DNA from: Proluteimonas luteida
Lineage (GTDB): Bacteria > Pseudomonadota > Gammaproteobacteria > Xanthomonadales > Xanthomonadaceae
Reading direction: 5' to 3'
DNA length: 64,000 nt
Assembly: GCF_021191695.1 (NCBI RefSeq)
Contig: NZ_JAIWPT010000006.1
Span: 62,001 to 126,000 of the forward strand
A model generated the notes under the pieces. It was not told where the DNA came from, made no database searches, and worked only from the letters and a program-made list of their open reading frames with translations. The translations under genes and the position numbers were made by a program. Numbering within the stretch: position 1 is the stretch's first letter; each line of letters starts with the position of its first letter. Shown in pieces: positions 10,173-19,901 of the stretch.

Positions 10173-11378
10173 TCAGCCGCGACTGACCGCCGCCACCGCT
10201 TCCGCCACATAGTCGAGATTCTTCAGGCTCAGCGCGGCCACGCAGATGCGGCCGGTGCCGACCGCGTAGATGCCGAACTCCTCGCGCAGGCGCTCGACCT
10301 GCGCCCGGCTGAGGCCGGAATACGAGAACATGCCGGCCTGGTCCTGGATGAAGGCGAACGCCGGCGCGCCATGGGCGGCCAGCTTCTCGACCAGGCCGGC
10401 GCGCAGGGCGTGGATGCGCTCGCGCATCTGGCCCAGCTCGGTCTCCCAGCGCTCGCGCAGCTCGGGGCTGCCCAGCACGCCGGCGACCAGGGCCGCGCCA
10501 TGCGTCGACGGGCTGGAATAATTGGCACGGACCAGGCGCTTGATCTGCGACTGCACGCGCCGGCTCTCGTCGGCGCTGTCGCTGACGACCGTGAGCGCGC
10601 CCACGCGCTCGCCGTACAGCGAAAACGACTTGGAGTAGGAACTGGCGACCACGAAGTTGCGGATCGGCGAGGCGGCCAGCAGGCGCACGGCCAGCGCATC
10701 CTCGGGGATCCCCTGGTCGAAGCCCTGGTAGGCCATGTCGACGAACGGGAACAGCCTGCGTTCGTGCAGCAGCTCGATCACCCGGGCCCACTGCGCGGCC
10801 GTCAGGTCGGCGCCGGTCGGGTTGTGGCAGCAGGCGTGCAGCAGCACCACCGTGCCGGCTTCCAGCTTGCCGAGGTCGGCGAGCATGCCGTCGAAGTCGA
10901 GGCCGTGGCTGGCGGCGTCGAAATACGCATAGTCGACGACCTCGAAGCCGACCGCGCCGAACACCGCGCGATGGTTCTCCCAGCTGGGGTTGCTGATCGC
11001 GATGCGCGCCGAGGGCAGTGTCCTGTGCAGCAGCTCGGCGGCGACGCGCAGGGCGCCGCTGCCGCCGATGGTCTGCGTGGTCGCGGCACGGCCTTCGGCG
11101 ACCAGCGGCGAATCGGCGCCGAACAGCAGCTCGCGGGTGGCGCGGGTGTAGTCGGGCATGCCGTCGATGGGCAGGTAGCCGCGTGGCTTGGCTTCGGCGG
11201 CCAGCCGCTGCTCGACCTCGCGCACCGCGTCCAGCACCGGGATGCGCCCGTCCTCGTCGTAGTAGATGCCCACGCCGAGGTTGACCTTGGTGGCGCGCGG
11301 ATCGGCGTTGTAGGCCTCGGTCAGGCCGAGGATCGGATCACCGGGGACGAGTTCGACAGCGGAAAAGAAAGAGGACAC
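10173..11378 (-). CDS. tyrB: Aromatic amino acid aminotransferase (TyrB/AspC family)
   Basis: 401 residues from a GTG start (VSSFFSAVELVPGDPILGLTE); no ATG fits, and the length matches the 396-400 of the family. PLP-enzyme motifs: VNLGVGIYYDEDGRIPVL, HACCHNPTGADLT, DMAYQGFDQG, VASSYSKSFSLYGERVG with the Schiff-base Lys, and a C-terminal Arg in GTGRICVAALS. It transfers amino groups between aromatic amino acids (or aspartate) and 2-oxoglutarate. The phenylalanine hydroxylase gene lies 1.6 kb away, which fits a role in phenylalanine/tyrosine turnover. Confidence 0.93.
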   Translation of the reverse strand: MSSFFSAVELVPGDPILGLTEAYNADPRATKVNLGVGIYYDEDGRIPVLDAVREVEQRLAAEAKPRGYLPIDGMPDYTRATRELLFGADSPLVAEGRAATTQTIGGSGALRVAAELLHRTLPSARIAISNPSWENHRAVFGAVGFEVVDYAYFDAASHGLDFDGMLADLGKLEAGTVVLLHACCHNPTGADLTAAQWARVIELLHERRLFPFVDMAYQGFDQGIPEDALAVRLLAASPIRNFVVASSYSKSFSLYGERVGALTVVSDSADESRRVQSQIKRLVRANYSSPSTHGAALVAGVLGSPELRERWETELGQMRERIHALRAGLVEKLAAHGAPAFAFIQDQAGMFSYSGLSRAQVERLREEFGIYAVGTGRICVAALSLKNLDYVAEAVAAVSRG

Positions 11379-11669
11379 GGGCTTGCCTGCGCGACGGAGG
11401 GGAGGGCGTCGGCGGCGGACGCCGCCAAACCCGCCCAAAATAGCAAGCCGGCGCGGGCGGCGCGACGGTTTCGAAGTGCACTGCCGCACATCGGGCGGCT
11501 TGGCGCGAACGCGCGGCTGCCGGAATCCGGACCATGCGCATGCATCGCGACCACGACAGGCGCCGCTGCCGGACATCGAAACCGGTTTCCGCGGTCGTAA
11601 AGTGCACGGTCTTTCTGTCAGGATCCGGATCTCCACCGCTTCCCTCGACACCCTGTGCCCAGATACGTC
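11379..11669. other. Divergent intergenic region, aminotransferase / phosphodiesterase
   Basis: 291 bases between divergent genes. It should hold both promoters, but I see no clear operator, sigma-54 site or RNA structure in it. Confidence 0.4.
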
Positions 11670-12953
11670 ATGGCCGCACGTTGCGCCGCCCTGCTGTGTA
11701 CCGCGCTGCTGCTGGCGGGCTGCGCGGCAGCGCCCGCCCGGGATGCCGCATTGGCGTCGCCGCCTCGCGATGGCCCGGCGCGACTTCCCGCCGATGCCGA
11801 TGCGCCGGTGCTGCTGGTGTCGATCGACGGCTTCCGTGCCGACTATCTCGACCGTGGGCTGACGCCGACGCTGCAGGCGCTGGCCGACGCGGGCGTGCGC
11901 GCCGAGTACATGCGCCCCTCGTACCCGTCGATCACCTTTCCCAACCACTACACGCTGGTGACCGGCCTGCGCCCGGACCGGCACGGCGTGGTCGCCAACT
12001 TCATGACCGATCCGACGATGCCCGGCGTGCGTTTCAGCATGTTCGACCGTGCCACGGTCGGCGATGCGCGCTGGTGGAACGACGGCAGGCCGCTGTGGAC
12101 CAGCGTGCGGGAACACGGTGGCCGTGCGGCGACGATGTTCTGGGTCGGCTCCGAGGCCCCGGTGCACGGTGCGATGCCGGAGTACTGGCGGCCGTTCGAC
12201 ATCGCGGTCGATTCCCGGCAGCGCGTCGAACAGGTCCTGGGCTGGCTGGCCCTGGCGCCCGCCGAGCGCCCGCACTTGATCACCCTCTACTTCGACATCG
12301 TCGACACCATGGGCCATCTGCATGGCCCGGATTCCCCCGAGCTCGATGCCGCGCTGGCGGAAGTGGACGCCGCGCTCGCCACGCTGGTGGCCGGCATCGA
12401 TGCGCAGGGGCTGGGCGAACGCGTCAACCTGGTCGTCGTCTCCGACCATGGCATGGCCGCCACCGGTCCGGATCGCGAGCTGTACCTGGACGATCTGGTG
12501 GACGTCTCACGGCTGGATTTCCTGTGGACCGGCGCCTACGCGTCGTTCGACGCACTGCCGGGCGGGGAGGATGCCGCGCGGCAACTGCTCGGCGGTCACC
12601 CGCACATGACATGCACGACCCGCGACCGGATCCCGGAGCGCTACCGCTTCGGCACCCACCGCCGGGTCCCGGCGTATTTCTGCGAGGCCGAACCCGGCTG
12701 GCAGGTCACCACCCGCGACGCCATGCAGCGCAAGGGCCACCGGCTGCGCGGCGAGCACGGCTACGACAACCGGCATCCCGACATGCGCGCACCGTTCATC
12801 GCGCATGGGCCGGCGTTCCGGCGCGGCGCGGTGATCCCGGCGATCGACAACGTCGACGTGTATCCGCTGCTCGCGCATCTGCTCGCCATCCCGCCGGCGG
12901 ACAACGACGGCGACCTGGCGCACACCCGGGACGCGCTGGTGCCGGGACGGTAG
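11670..12953 (+). CDS. Nucleotide pyrophosphatase/phosphodiesterase-type lipoprotein
   Basis: 427 residues from MAARCAALLC; a GTG 15 bases upstream is an alternative. The lipoprotein signal ends LLLAGC. The body is the alkaline-phosphatase superfamily NPP type: VLLVSIDGFRADYLDRG (metal Asp), PSYPSITFPNHYTLVTGLRPDRHG (nucleophile Thr), YFDIVDTMGHLHGPDSPELD, VVVSDHGM, and GEHGYDNRHPDMRAPFIAHGP. It should hydrolyse phosphodiesters or pyrophosphates of nucleotides in the periplasm. It converges with phhA 47 bases away. Confidence 0.92.
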   Translation: MAARCAALLCTALLLAGCAAAPARDAALASPPRDGPARLPADADAPVLLVSIDGFRADYLDRGLTPTLQALADAGVRAEYMRPSYPSITFPNHYTLVTGLRPDRHGVVANFMTDPTMPGVRFSMFDRATVGDARWWNDGRPLWTSVREHGGRAATMFWVGSEAPVHGAMPEYWRPFDIAVDSRQRVEQVLGWLALAPAERPHLITLYFDIVDTMGHLHGPDSPELDAALAEVDAALATLVAGIDAQGLGERVNLVVVSDHGMAATGPDRELYLDDLVDVSRLDFLWTGAYASFDALPGGEDAARQLLGGHPHMTCTTRDRIPERYRFGTHRRVPAYFCEAEPGWQVTTRDAMQRKGHRLRGEHGYDNRHPDMRAPFIAHGPAFRRGAVIPAIDNVDVYPLLAHLLAIPPADNDGDLAHTRDALVPGR

Positions 12954-13000
12954 GCGTGGCGACGGGCTGACCGCGACGGCGGCATCTGCCCCGTCGCGCC

Positions 13001-13948
13001 TCAGACGTCGGCATCCTCCGGCCAGCCTTCGCCGGTGCCGCGGTTGAACACGCGATCGGTATCGAGTACCTGGCCGGCCGGGATCGCCGGTTGCGTCGCC
13101 AGCCGCGCGTAGATCGGCGCGAAGTCCGGCCGGGTCGCGTCCATCAGCTGTTCGAAGCTGTCGATGACGAAATAGGTCTTCTGGTAGCTGTCGATGCGGT
13201 AGCGGGTGCGCATGATCCGCTCCAGGTCGAAGCCGACGCGGTTGGGCGCGGCCGATTCCAGCGCATGGATCGATTCGCCCTTCGACGAGACGATGCCGGC
13301 GCCGTAGATGCGCAGCCCGCCGGCCTGGCGGATCAGGCCGAACTCGACCGTGTACCAGTACAGCCGGGTCAGGTTCTGCAGCGCGTCCGGGCCGATGCCG
13401 TGCGCCTTGACCCCCCCCTTGCCGTAGGCCTGCATGTAGTCGGCGAACACCGGGTTCATCAGCAGCGGCACGTGGCCGAACAGGTCGTGGAACAGGTCCG
13501 GCTCCTCGATGTAGTCGATCTGGTCGGGCCGGCGGATCCACCAGGTCACCGGGAAGCGGCGGTTGGCGAGATGGTCGAAGAAATCGAGTTCCGGCAGCAG
13601 GCCCTCGACGCCCAGCAGGGTCCAGCCGGTCGCGGCCTCGAGTGCGGCGTCGAGTTCGGAAAACTTCGGGATCGCGTCGGGTGTCATGCCCATCGCGTCC
13701 TGCGCCTGCAGGAACTCGTCGCAGGCGCGGCCGGCCAGCAGCGCGCGCTGGCGCGCGTACAGCGTCGCCCAGGTGGCGTGGTCGTCGGCGCCGTAGTCGT
13801 CCCAGGGCTGCTGGACGATACCGGTCGCATAGACCGGCACCTTGCCCTTGTCGGTGTGCAGGTTCTCGACGCGGCGGGGCGCGCTCTGCGGGGACGTGCC
13901 CTGTGGAGGCGGGCTCTGCGGAGGGGTGTTCTGCGGCTGTGCGGACAT
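13001..13948 (-). CDS. phhA: Phenylalanine 4-monooxygenase (phenylalanine hydroxylase)
   Basis: 315 residues from MSAQPQNTPPQ with ribosome site AGGGAG. The first 25 residues are a low-complexity Pro/Gln/Ser stretch. The catalytic core is clear: WDDYGADDHATWATLYARQ, iron ligands in FHDLFGHVPLLMNP and the Glu in YWYTVEFGLI, and GAGIVSSKGESIHAL. It converts phenylalanine to tyrosine using tetrahydrobiopterin and oxygen. It is divergent from an Lrp/AsnC-type regulator, an arrangement seen with phhA elsewhere, so that protein probably controls it. Confidence 0.96.
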   Translation of the reverse strand: MSAQPQNTPPQSPPPQGTSPQSAPRRVENLHTDKGKVPVYATGIVQQPWDDYGADDHATWATLYARQRALLAGRACDEFLQAQDAMGMTPDAIPKFSELDAALEAATGWTLLGVEGLLPELDFFDHLANRRFPVTWWIRRPDQIDYIEEPDLFHDLFGHVPLLMNPVFADYMQAYGKGGVKAHGIGPDALQNLTRLYWYTVEFGLIRQAGGLRIYGAGIVSSKGESIHALESAAPNRVGFDLERIMRTRYRIDSYQKTYFVIDSFEQLMDATRPDFAPIYARLATQPAIPAGQVLDTDRVFNRGTGEGWPEDADV

Positions 13949-14092
13949 CGGCGGCTCCCTGAATCCTGGGCGCGATCCGTGTCGCGCGTCCATCGACGAT
14001 AGCCGTGATCCCTTGCAACAGGCTTGCGTTGTTGCGCGAAACCGGCGGACCGGCGCAATATCCGGTCGTGTTCCGCATGTTCAGCGCATGAA

Positions 14093-14566
14093 ATGACCGA
14101 AGCCTCGCTGGATCGCACCGACCTGTTGCTGCTGGCGGAACTGCAGCGCCAGGGCCGCCTGACCAACGCCGATCTCGCCGAGCGCGTGCACCTGTCGCCG
14201 TCGGCGTGCCTGCGCCGGGTGCAGCGGCTCGAACGCGACGGCGTCATCGCCGGCTACCGGGCCGAGGTCAGCGCCGGGCGTCTCGGGCTGGGCCTGCAGG
14301 CGTTCGTGCGGGTGCAGCTCAAGCACCACGACAGCGCCGCGGTCGCCGGGTTCGCGCAGCTGGTCGACGGCTGGGACGAGGTCGTCACCTGCCATGCGCT
14401 CAGCGGCGACATGGACTACCTGCTGCAGGTGGTGGTACGCGACCTGGCCCATTTCTCGCGCTTCCTGCTCGACCGGCTGCTGAACCAGCCCGCGGTCGAG
14501 GACGTGAACTCCAGCTTCGTGCTGCGCACCGTCAAGGCATGGCGCGGCCTGCCGCTGGACGGCTGA
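14093..14566 (+). CDS. Lrp/AsnC-family transcriptional regulator
   Basis: 157 residues from [18 protein letters not shown]. The N-terminal helix-turn-helix is [31 protein letters not shown], followed by the ligand-sensing domain ([47 protein letters not shown]). This family senses amino acids. Divergence from phhA across 144 bases suggests it answers phenylalanine or tyrosine and controls phhA and itself; this is inferred from position. Confidence 0.92.
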   Translation: MTEASLDRTDLLLLAELQRQGRLTNADLAERVHLSPSACLRRVQRLERDGVIAGYRAEVSAGRLGLGLQAFVRVQLKHHDSAAVAGFAQLVDGWDEVVTCHALSGDMDYLLQVVVRDLAHFSRFLLDRLLNQPAVEDVNSSFVLRTVKAWRGLPLDG

Positions 14567-14571
14567 ACGAT

Positions 14572-14587
14572 TGCACTAAATTGGTGC
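14572..14587 (+). promoter_or_regulatory. NtrC-binding site 1 upstream of glnA
   Basis: TGCACTAAATTGGTGC matches the NtrC consensus (TGCACY-N5-GGTGCA). It is centred about 130 bases before the likely glnA transcript start and 32 bases (three helix turns) from site 2. Confidence 0.88.
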
Positions 14588-14604
14588 TTTCAGCAAGGCG
14601 GAGC

Positions 14605-14619
14605 GCACGAAAACTGTGC
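14605..14619 (+). promoter_or_regulatory. NtrC-binding site 2 upstream of glnA
   Basis: GCACGAAAACTGTGC is a dyad of the NtrC type, slightly weaker than site 1 and on the same helix face. Paired sites let NtrC oligomerise to activate sigma-54 polymerase. Confidence 0.75.
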
Positions 14620-14682
14620 GTAAGCCGTGATGCGAGACACATCGGCCCGCATAAATGGCTGATTTCATTGAGAGTGTGTGCC

Positions 14683-14698
14683 TGGCACGGTCGTTGCG
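14683..14698 (+). promoter_or_regulatory. Sigma-54 promoter of glnA
   Basis: TGGCACG-N4-TTGCG is a full -24 box and near-perfect -12 box. Transcription would start near 14709, about 30 bases before the glnA ATG. Confidence 0.92.
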
Positions 14699-14739
14699 TG
14701 TACACCCCGTACACACATCACCCAAGGCGGTTGCTCCCG

Positions 14740-16149
14740 ATGTCCATCGATAACGTCGAAAAGCTGATCAACGACAACAAGGTCGAGTTCATCGACCTGC
14801 GCTTCACCGACATGCGTGGCGTCCAGCACCACGTCACCTATCCCCGCTCGATCATCGAGCCGGGCCTGTTCGAGGACGGCAAGATGTTCGACGGCTCGTC
14901 GATCCCGGGCTGGAAGGGCATCAACGAGTCCGACATGGTGCTGCTGCCCGATCCGGCGACGGCGTTCGTCGATCCGTTCACCGCCGATCCGACGCTCAAC
15001 ATCGTCTGCGACGTGCTCGAGCCGGCGACCATGCAGGCCTATGCGCGCGACCCGCGTGGCGTCGCCAAGCGCGCCGAGGCCTACCTGAAGTCCAGCGGCA
15101 TCGCCGACCAGGCGTTCTTCGGCCCCGAGCCCGAGTTCTTCGTGTTCGACTCGGTGCGCTACGCCAACGAGATGGGCCACACCTTCTTCCACGTCGATTC
15201 CGAGGAAGCGCACTGGAACTCGGGCAAGGAGTACGAAGGCGGCAACAGCGGCTACCGCCCCGGCATCAAGGGCGGCTACTTCCCGGTCGCGCCGCTCGAC
15301 TCGCTGCACGACCTGCGCGCGGAGATGTGCAAGACCCTGGAGGAGATCGGCATCGAGGTCGAGGTCCACCACCACGAGGTGTCCAACGCCGGCCAGTGCG
15401 AGATCGGCACCCGCTTCAACTCGCTGGTCAGCAAGGCCGACGAGCTGCAGGCGCTGAAGTACGTGGTCAAGAACGTCGCCTTCCGCAACGGCAAGACCGC
15501 GACCTTCATGCCCAAGCCGATCGTCGGCGACAACGGCAGCGGCATGCACGTGCACCAGTCGCTGGCCAAGGGCGGCACCAACCTGTTCACCGGCGACGGC
15601 TACGGCGGCCTGTCGCAGACCGCGCTGTGGTACATCGGCGGCGTGTTCAAGCACGCGCGTGCGATCAACGCGTTCTCCAACGCCGGCACCAACAGCTACA
15701 AGCGCCTGGTGCCGGGCTTCGAGGCGCCGGTGATGCTGGCCTACTCGGCCCGCAACCGCTCCGCCTCGTGCCGCATCCCCTACGTCGCCAATCCGAAGGC
15801 GCGCCGCATCGAGATGCGCTTCCCCGACCCGATCCAGTCCGGCTACCTGACCTTCGCCGCGCTGATGATGGCGGGCCTGGACGGCATCAAGAACCAGATC
15901 GATCCGGGCGGCCCCAGCGACAAGGACCTCTACGACCTGCCGCCGGAAGAGGAGAAGCTGATCCCGACCGTGTGCCACTCGCTCGACCAGGCGCTCGAGG
16001 CGCTCGATGCCGACCGCGAGTTCCTCAAGGCGGGCGGCGTGTTCAGCGACGACTTCATCGACGGCTACATCGCGCTGAAGATGCAGGAAGTCACCAAGTT
16101 CCGCGCCGCGACCCACCCGCTCGAATACCAGCTGTACTACGCGATCTGA
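14740..16149 (+). CDS. glnA: Glutamine synthetase, type I
   Basis: 469 residues from [24 protein letters not shown], the family's usual length. Visible marks include [63 protein letters not shown] and the adenylylation site [11 protein letters not shown] (Tyr near 397). It makes glutamine from glutamate, ammonia and ATP, and activity is tuned by adenylylation. The NtrC/sigma-54 promoter shows induction under nitrogen shortage. Confidence 0.98.
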   Translation: MSIDNVEKLINDNKVEFIDLRFTDMRGVQHHVTYPRSIIEPGLFEDGKMFDGSSIPGWKGINESDMVLLPDPATAFVDPFTADPTLNIVCDVLEPATMQAYARDPRGVAKRAEAYLKSSGIADQAFFGPEPEFFVFDSVRYANEMGHTFFHVDSEEAHWNSGKEYEGGNSGYRPGIKGGYFPVAPLDSLHDLRAEMCKTLEEIGIEVEVHHHEVSNAGQCEIGTRFNSLVSKADELQALKYVVKNVAFRNGKTATFMPKPIVGDNGSGMHVHQSLAKGGTNLFTGDGYGGLSQTALWYIGGVFKHARAINAFSNAGTNSYKRLVPGFEAPVMLAYSARNRSASCRIPYVANPKARRIEMRFPDPIQSGYLTFAALMMAGLDGIKNQIDPGGPSDKDLYDLPPEEEKLIPTVCHSLDQALEALDADREFLKAGGVFSDDFIDGYIALKMQEVTKFRAATHPLEYQLYYAI

Positions 16150-16459
16150 TGCACCGCGCGCTGCATCCGATCTGACACGCCACCGGCAGACGGCGACGCC
16201 TTCCCTCCCCCACGGTCGGGGGCGTCGCCGGATGCAGGCACCCACAGGACCGCGGGCGACGGCAGTATCCGTCGCCCGCACGGAAAGCCGCCCCGGGGAA
16301 GGGGCAGATGCGGCCTCAGGCGCCACAGAGCGCAGGCCGCGGATGCGATGCCCGCGGGCATCGATCCGAATCGTCGTTCGCCTGCCATACCAACATGAAC
16401 AACAAACGTTGCACGCAATGACCGGGGAGGGCTTTCCAATCACTTGAGGAGCCTGTGTC
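16150..16459. other. glnA-torF intergenic region with two strong hairpins
   Basis: CGGCGACGCC / GGCGTCGCCG (16191-16230) and GCGGGCGACGG-N6-CCGTCGCCCGC (16252-16279) are perfect stems of 10 and 11 bp, probably ending glnA transcription, although neither has a T-run. The rest must hold the promoter of torF-glnK-amtB. I looked for a sigma-54 promoter there and found none convincing. Confidence 0.55.
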
Positions 16460-17164
16460 ATGTCGTCACGCAAGCATGCATCCGCAACACTGTTGTTTCT
16501 CTGTCTCGTGTCAGCCGGCGCCGCGCACGCGGAAGTCTCCGGCTCGATCACGCTGACCAGCGATTACCTGTTCCGCGGCGTCACCCAGACCGACGAGAAG
16601 CCGGCCCTGCAGGGCGGTATCGAATGGGCGCACGACAGCGGCTTCTATGTCGGCACCTGGGGCAGCAGCATCAGCTGGCTCGCCGATTCCGACCCCGACG
16701 TGTCCAGCCAGCTCGAACTCGACGGCTATCTCGGCTGGCGCGGCGAGTTCGGCGACAGCGGTTTCGGTTACGACGTCGGCGCCGTCCGCTACTGGTACCC
16801 GGGCAGCTACCCGGCCGGTTTCGACAAGGCCGACACCACCGAACTGTACGTCGGCGTGAGCTGGAACATCCTCAGCGCGACCTATTCGTACGCGGTCACC
16901 GACCTGTTCGGTATTCCCGATTCCGACGGCAGCAGCAACCTCGACCTCGGCGTCGGCTGGGAATTCGCGCCCGGCTGGACGCTCGATGGCGCGGTCGGCA
17001 AGCAGTGGGTATCGGGCAGCGGCGGCACGGCGTCGTACGCGTTCTGGTCGCTGGGCGTGGGCAAGTCGTTCGACAACGGCTTCGGCCTCGCCCTGGCCTG
17101 GAACGACAACGACATCGACGGGCTCGACGACACCATCAACTTCGCCGTCACCAAGTCGTTCTGA
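16460..17164 (+). CDS. TorF-family putative porin
   Basis: 234 residues from MSSRKHASATLLFLCLVSAGAAHA (signal peptide cut after AHA). The mature part is a beta-barrel-like protein of the TorF family (SGSITLTSDYLFRGVTQTDEKPALQGGIEW) with alternating aromatic strands and a C-terminal Phe (FAVTKSF), the outer-membrane assembly signal. It is 30 bases before glnK and probably in one operon with glnK-amtB. A role in ammonium or small-solute entry across the outer membrane is plausible but unproven. Confidence 0.85.
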   Translation: MSSRKHASATLLFLCLVSAGAAHAEVSGSITLTSDYLFRGVTQTDEKPALQGGIEWAHDSGFYVGTWGSSISWLADSDPDVSSQLELDGYLGWRGEFGDSGFGYDVGAVRYWYPGSYPAGFDKADTTELYVGVSWNILSATYSYAVTDLFGIPDSDGSSNLDLGVGWEFAPGWTLDGAVGKQWVSGSGGTASYAFWSLGVGKSFDNGFGLALAWNDNDIDGLDDTINFAVTKSF

Positions 17165-17533
<369 letters not shown>

Positions 17534-17552
17534 CCCCACTTCGGAGAGCAAC

Positions 17553-18992
17553 ATGAAAGCAAAGATGATTTCGGGGTGGCGTCCCCGCCTGCAGGCGCTG
17601 TGCCTGTCCCTGCTGTGCACGGTGGCGCTGCTCGGCGCCGCGGGCGGCGCGTTCGCCCAGGATGCGCCCGCGCCGGTGATCGACGTGGTCGAGGAGGTCG
17701 TGGTCGAGACCAGCGACATTCCGCCCGAAGGCGCGCTGGTGGTCGAGGAGGTCGACGAGATCGTGACCGAAGCGGCCGCCTTCGACAGCGGCAACGTCGC
17801 CTGGATGCTGACCTCGACCCTGCTGGTGCTGCTGATGGTGGTGCCGGGCCTGGCGCTGTTCTATGGCGGCATGGTGCGTTCGAAGAACGTGCTGTCGGTG
17901 CTGATGCAGGTGCTGGTGGTGTTCTCGGTCGTGGTCATCCTGTGGGTGTCCTATGGCTACAGCGCCGCGTTCACCGACGGCAACGCGTTCTTCGGCTCGT
18001 TCACCGAGAAGGCGTTCCTGCGCGGCATCACCGCCGACACCGATGCCGACGGCCTGCCGGAATTCCTGTTCATCGTGTTCCAGTCGACCTTCGCCGGCAT
18101 CACCACCGCGCTGGTCGTCGGTTCGTTCGCCGAGCGCATCAAGTTCTCCGCGGTGCTGCTGTTCTCGATCCTGTGGGTCACCTTCGCCTACCTGCCGATG
18201 GTGCACATGGTGTGGAGCGGCGACGCGGGCTTCCTCGCGCACAAGGGCGTGATCGACTTCGCCGGCGGCACGGTGGTGCACATCAACGCCGGCGTCGCCG
18301 GCCTGGTCGGCGCGTACTTCCTCGGCAAGCGTCTGGGTTACGGCAAGGAGGCGATCAAGCCGCACAGCGTGCCGTTCACCTTCATCGGCGCCTCGCTGCT
18401 GTGGGTCGGCTGGTTCGGCTTCAACGCGGGCTCGGCGCTCGCCGCCGATGCGAGCGCGTCGCTGGCGATGCTCAATACCATGGTCGCGACCGCGGCCGGC
18501 GTGGTCGCGTGGAGCATCGTCGAGGCGTTCACCAAAGGCCGCCCGTCGGCGCTGGGCGCGGCCTCCGGCGCGATCGCCGGGCTGGTCGGCATCACCCCCG
18601 CCGCCGGTACCGTCGGCCCGATGGGTGCGCTGGTGATCGGCCTGGCCGCGGGCGCGCTGTGCGTCTGGGGCGTGACCGGGCTCAAGCGCCTGCTGCGCGC
18701 CGACGACAGCCTCGACGTGTTCGGCGTGCACGGCATCGGCGGCATCGTCGGCGCGCTGCTGACCGGCGTGTTCAGTGCGCAGTCGCTGGGCGGCACCGAA
18801 GCCGATCTGGCGATCGGCGCCCAGGTCTGGGTGCAGCTGGTCAGCGTGTTGTTCACCATCCTGTGGTGCGCGGTGGTGACCGCGATCGCGATCACCATCA
18901 CCCGCCTGGTCACCGGCCTGCGGGTGACCGAGGACGAGGAGCGCGCCGGCCTGGACATCGTCTCGCACGGTGAATCGGCCTACGAGAAGTAA
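17553..18992 (+). CDS. amtB: Ammonium transporter AmtB
   Basis: 479 residues from MKAKMISGWRPRLQALC. There is a signal-like segment (ALCLSLLCTVALLGAAGGAFAQ), then an acidic, valine-rich stretch of about 45 residues (VIDVVEEVVVETSDIPPEGA onward). The 11-helix Amt core follows: PGLALFYGGMVRSKNVLSV, twin pore histidines in VVHINAGVAG and FGVHGIGGIVG. It conducts ammonium/ammonia into the cell and is blocked by GlnK. The acidic periplasmic lead before helix 1 is longer than in E. coli AmtB. Confidence 0.96.
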   Translation: MKAKMISGWRPRLQALCLSLLCTVALLGAAGGAFAQDAPAPVIDVVEEVVVETSDIPPEGALVVEEVDEIVTEAAAFDSGNVAWMLTSTLLVLLMVVPGLALFYGGMVRSKNVLSVLMQVLVVFSVVVILWVSYGYSAAFTDGNAFFGSFTEKAFLRGITADTDADGLPEFLFIVFQSTFAGITTALVVGSFAERIKFSAVLLFSILWVTFAYLPMVHMVWSGDAGFLAHKGVIDFAGGTVVHINAGVAGLVGAYFLGKRLGYGKEAIKPHSVPFTFIGASLLWVGWFGFNAGSALAADASASLAMLNTMVATAAGVVAWSIVEAFTKGRPSALGAASGAIAGLVGITPAAGTVGPMGALVIGLAAGALCVWGVTGLKRLLRADDSLDVFGVHGIGGIVGALLTGVFSAQSLGGTEADLAIGAQVWVQLVSVLFTILWCAVVTAIAITITRLVTGLRVTEDEERAGLDIVSHGESAYEK

Positions 18993-19019
18993 GCCCCTCG
19001 GTTACCTCCCTGCGGGACG

Positions 19020-19057
19020 GACGGGCAGCGGCGGTGACGCCGCTGCCCGTCCCTTTT
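19020..19057 (+). terminator. Rho-independent terminator after amtB
   Basis: A perfect 15-bp stem GGACGGGCAGCGGCG / CGCCGCTGCCCGTCC with a 4-base loop is followed by CTTTT. Confidence 0.88.
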
Positions 19058-19151
19058 CGCGGCGTCGATTCCCGCCGCCTGCGCGGGATGCGCCCCGCGC
19101 AACGTGGCGACATCGCTATCATCGATGCATGCCCAAGCCCATTCTCCGTCG

Positions 19152-19901
19152 ATGACCCCGCGCTCCGGGACCGCGATCCGCGTTGCGGTGCTCGACGACG
19201 ACGACAGCCTGCGCGAACGCATCCTGCTGCCGGAGCTGCGTGAACACGGATTCGACGCGTTCGGCGCGGCGACCGCGGCCGGCTTGTACCGCAGCATGCT
19301 GCGCGACCGGTTCGACGTCGCACTGCTGGACATCGGCCTGCCCGACGAGGACGGCGTCAGTGTCGCCGGCCACCTGCGCGAGGCCTACCCGTACATCGGC
19401 ATCGTCATGCTGACCGGAAACCGCGACCGCGACAGCCATCTGCAGTCGCTGGTCAGCGGTGCCGACGCGTTCCTGCCCAAGCCGGTCGACATCGACATCC
19501 TGATGGCCACGCTGCATCGCCTGGTCAAGCGCATGGCGGCGGCGCGGGAACCGCTGCAGCCCGCCGCTCCCGGACAACGGCCGGCCGCTGCAGGCACCCC
19601 GGGCCAATGGCGGCTCGATGCCGATGGCTGGTGCCTGTCCGCGCCGGGCGGCGAAGCATTGGCGCTGACCATGCAGGAACGCGACCTGATGCAGCGGCTG
19701 ATGGCCACGCCCGGGGAACCGGTCCGGCGCGAGGACCTGATCGCCGCGCTGGTGCGCGCGGGCGACATCCACGATTTCGATCCGCGCCGGCTCGACATGC
19801 TGGTGCACCGCCTGCGGCGCAAGGTCGCCAACCTGGTCGGTGCGTCGCCGCCGTTTCCGCTGCTGGTCGCGCGCGGGATCGGCTACCTGTTCGCGGCCTG
19901 A
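19152..19901 (+). CDS. OmpR-family response regulator
   Basis: 249 residues from MTPRSGTAIRVAVLDDDDSL; in-frame ATGs at 19104 and 19125 are possible. The receiver has phospho-acceptor Asp in VALLDIGLPDEDG, the Thr in VMLTGNRD and the Lys in AFLPKPVD. A linker of about 40 residues is followed by a winged-helix DNA-binding domain (LTMQERDLMQRLMATPGEPV, RLDMLVHRLRRKVANLVG, ARGIGYLF). The gene converges on and overlaps a histidine kinase gene by 19 bases, so they are probable partners despite opposite strands. Confidence 0.88.
   Translation: MTPRSGTAIRVAVLDDDDSLRERILLPELREHGFDAFGAATAAGLYRSMLRDRFDVALLDIGLPDEDGVSVAGHLREAYPYIGIVMLTGNRDRDSHLQSLVSGADAFLPKPVDIDILMATLHRLVKRMAAAREPLQPAAPGQRPAAAGTPGQWRLDADGWCLSAPGGEALALTMQERDLMQRLMATPGEPVRREDLIAALVRAGDIHDFDPRRLDMLVHRLRRKVANLVGASPPFPLLVARGIGYLFAA

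Noticed and set aside
16232..16447. A 71-residue open frame between glnA and torF
   Set aside because: It spans the two hairpins, is Arg/Pro-rich like chance frames in GC-rich DNA, and has no ribosome site.
16390..16450. Sigma-54 promoter before torF (TTGCA at about 16409)
   Set aside because: No GG pair at the needed distance upstream.
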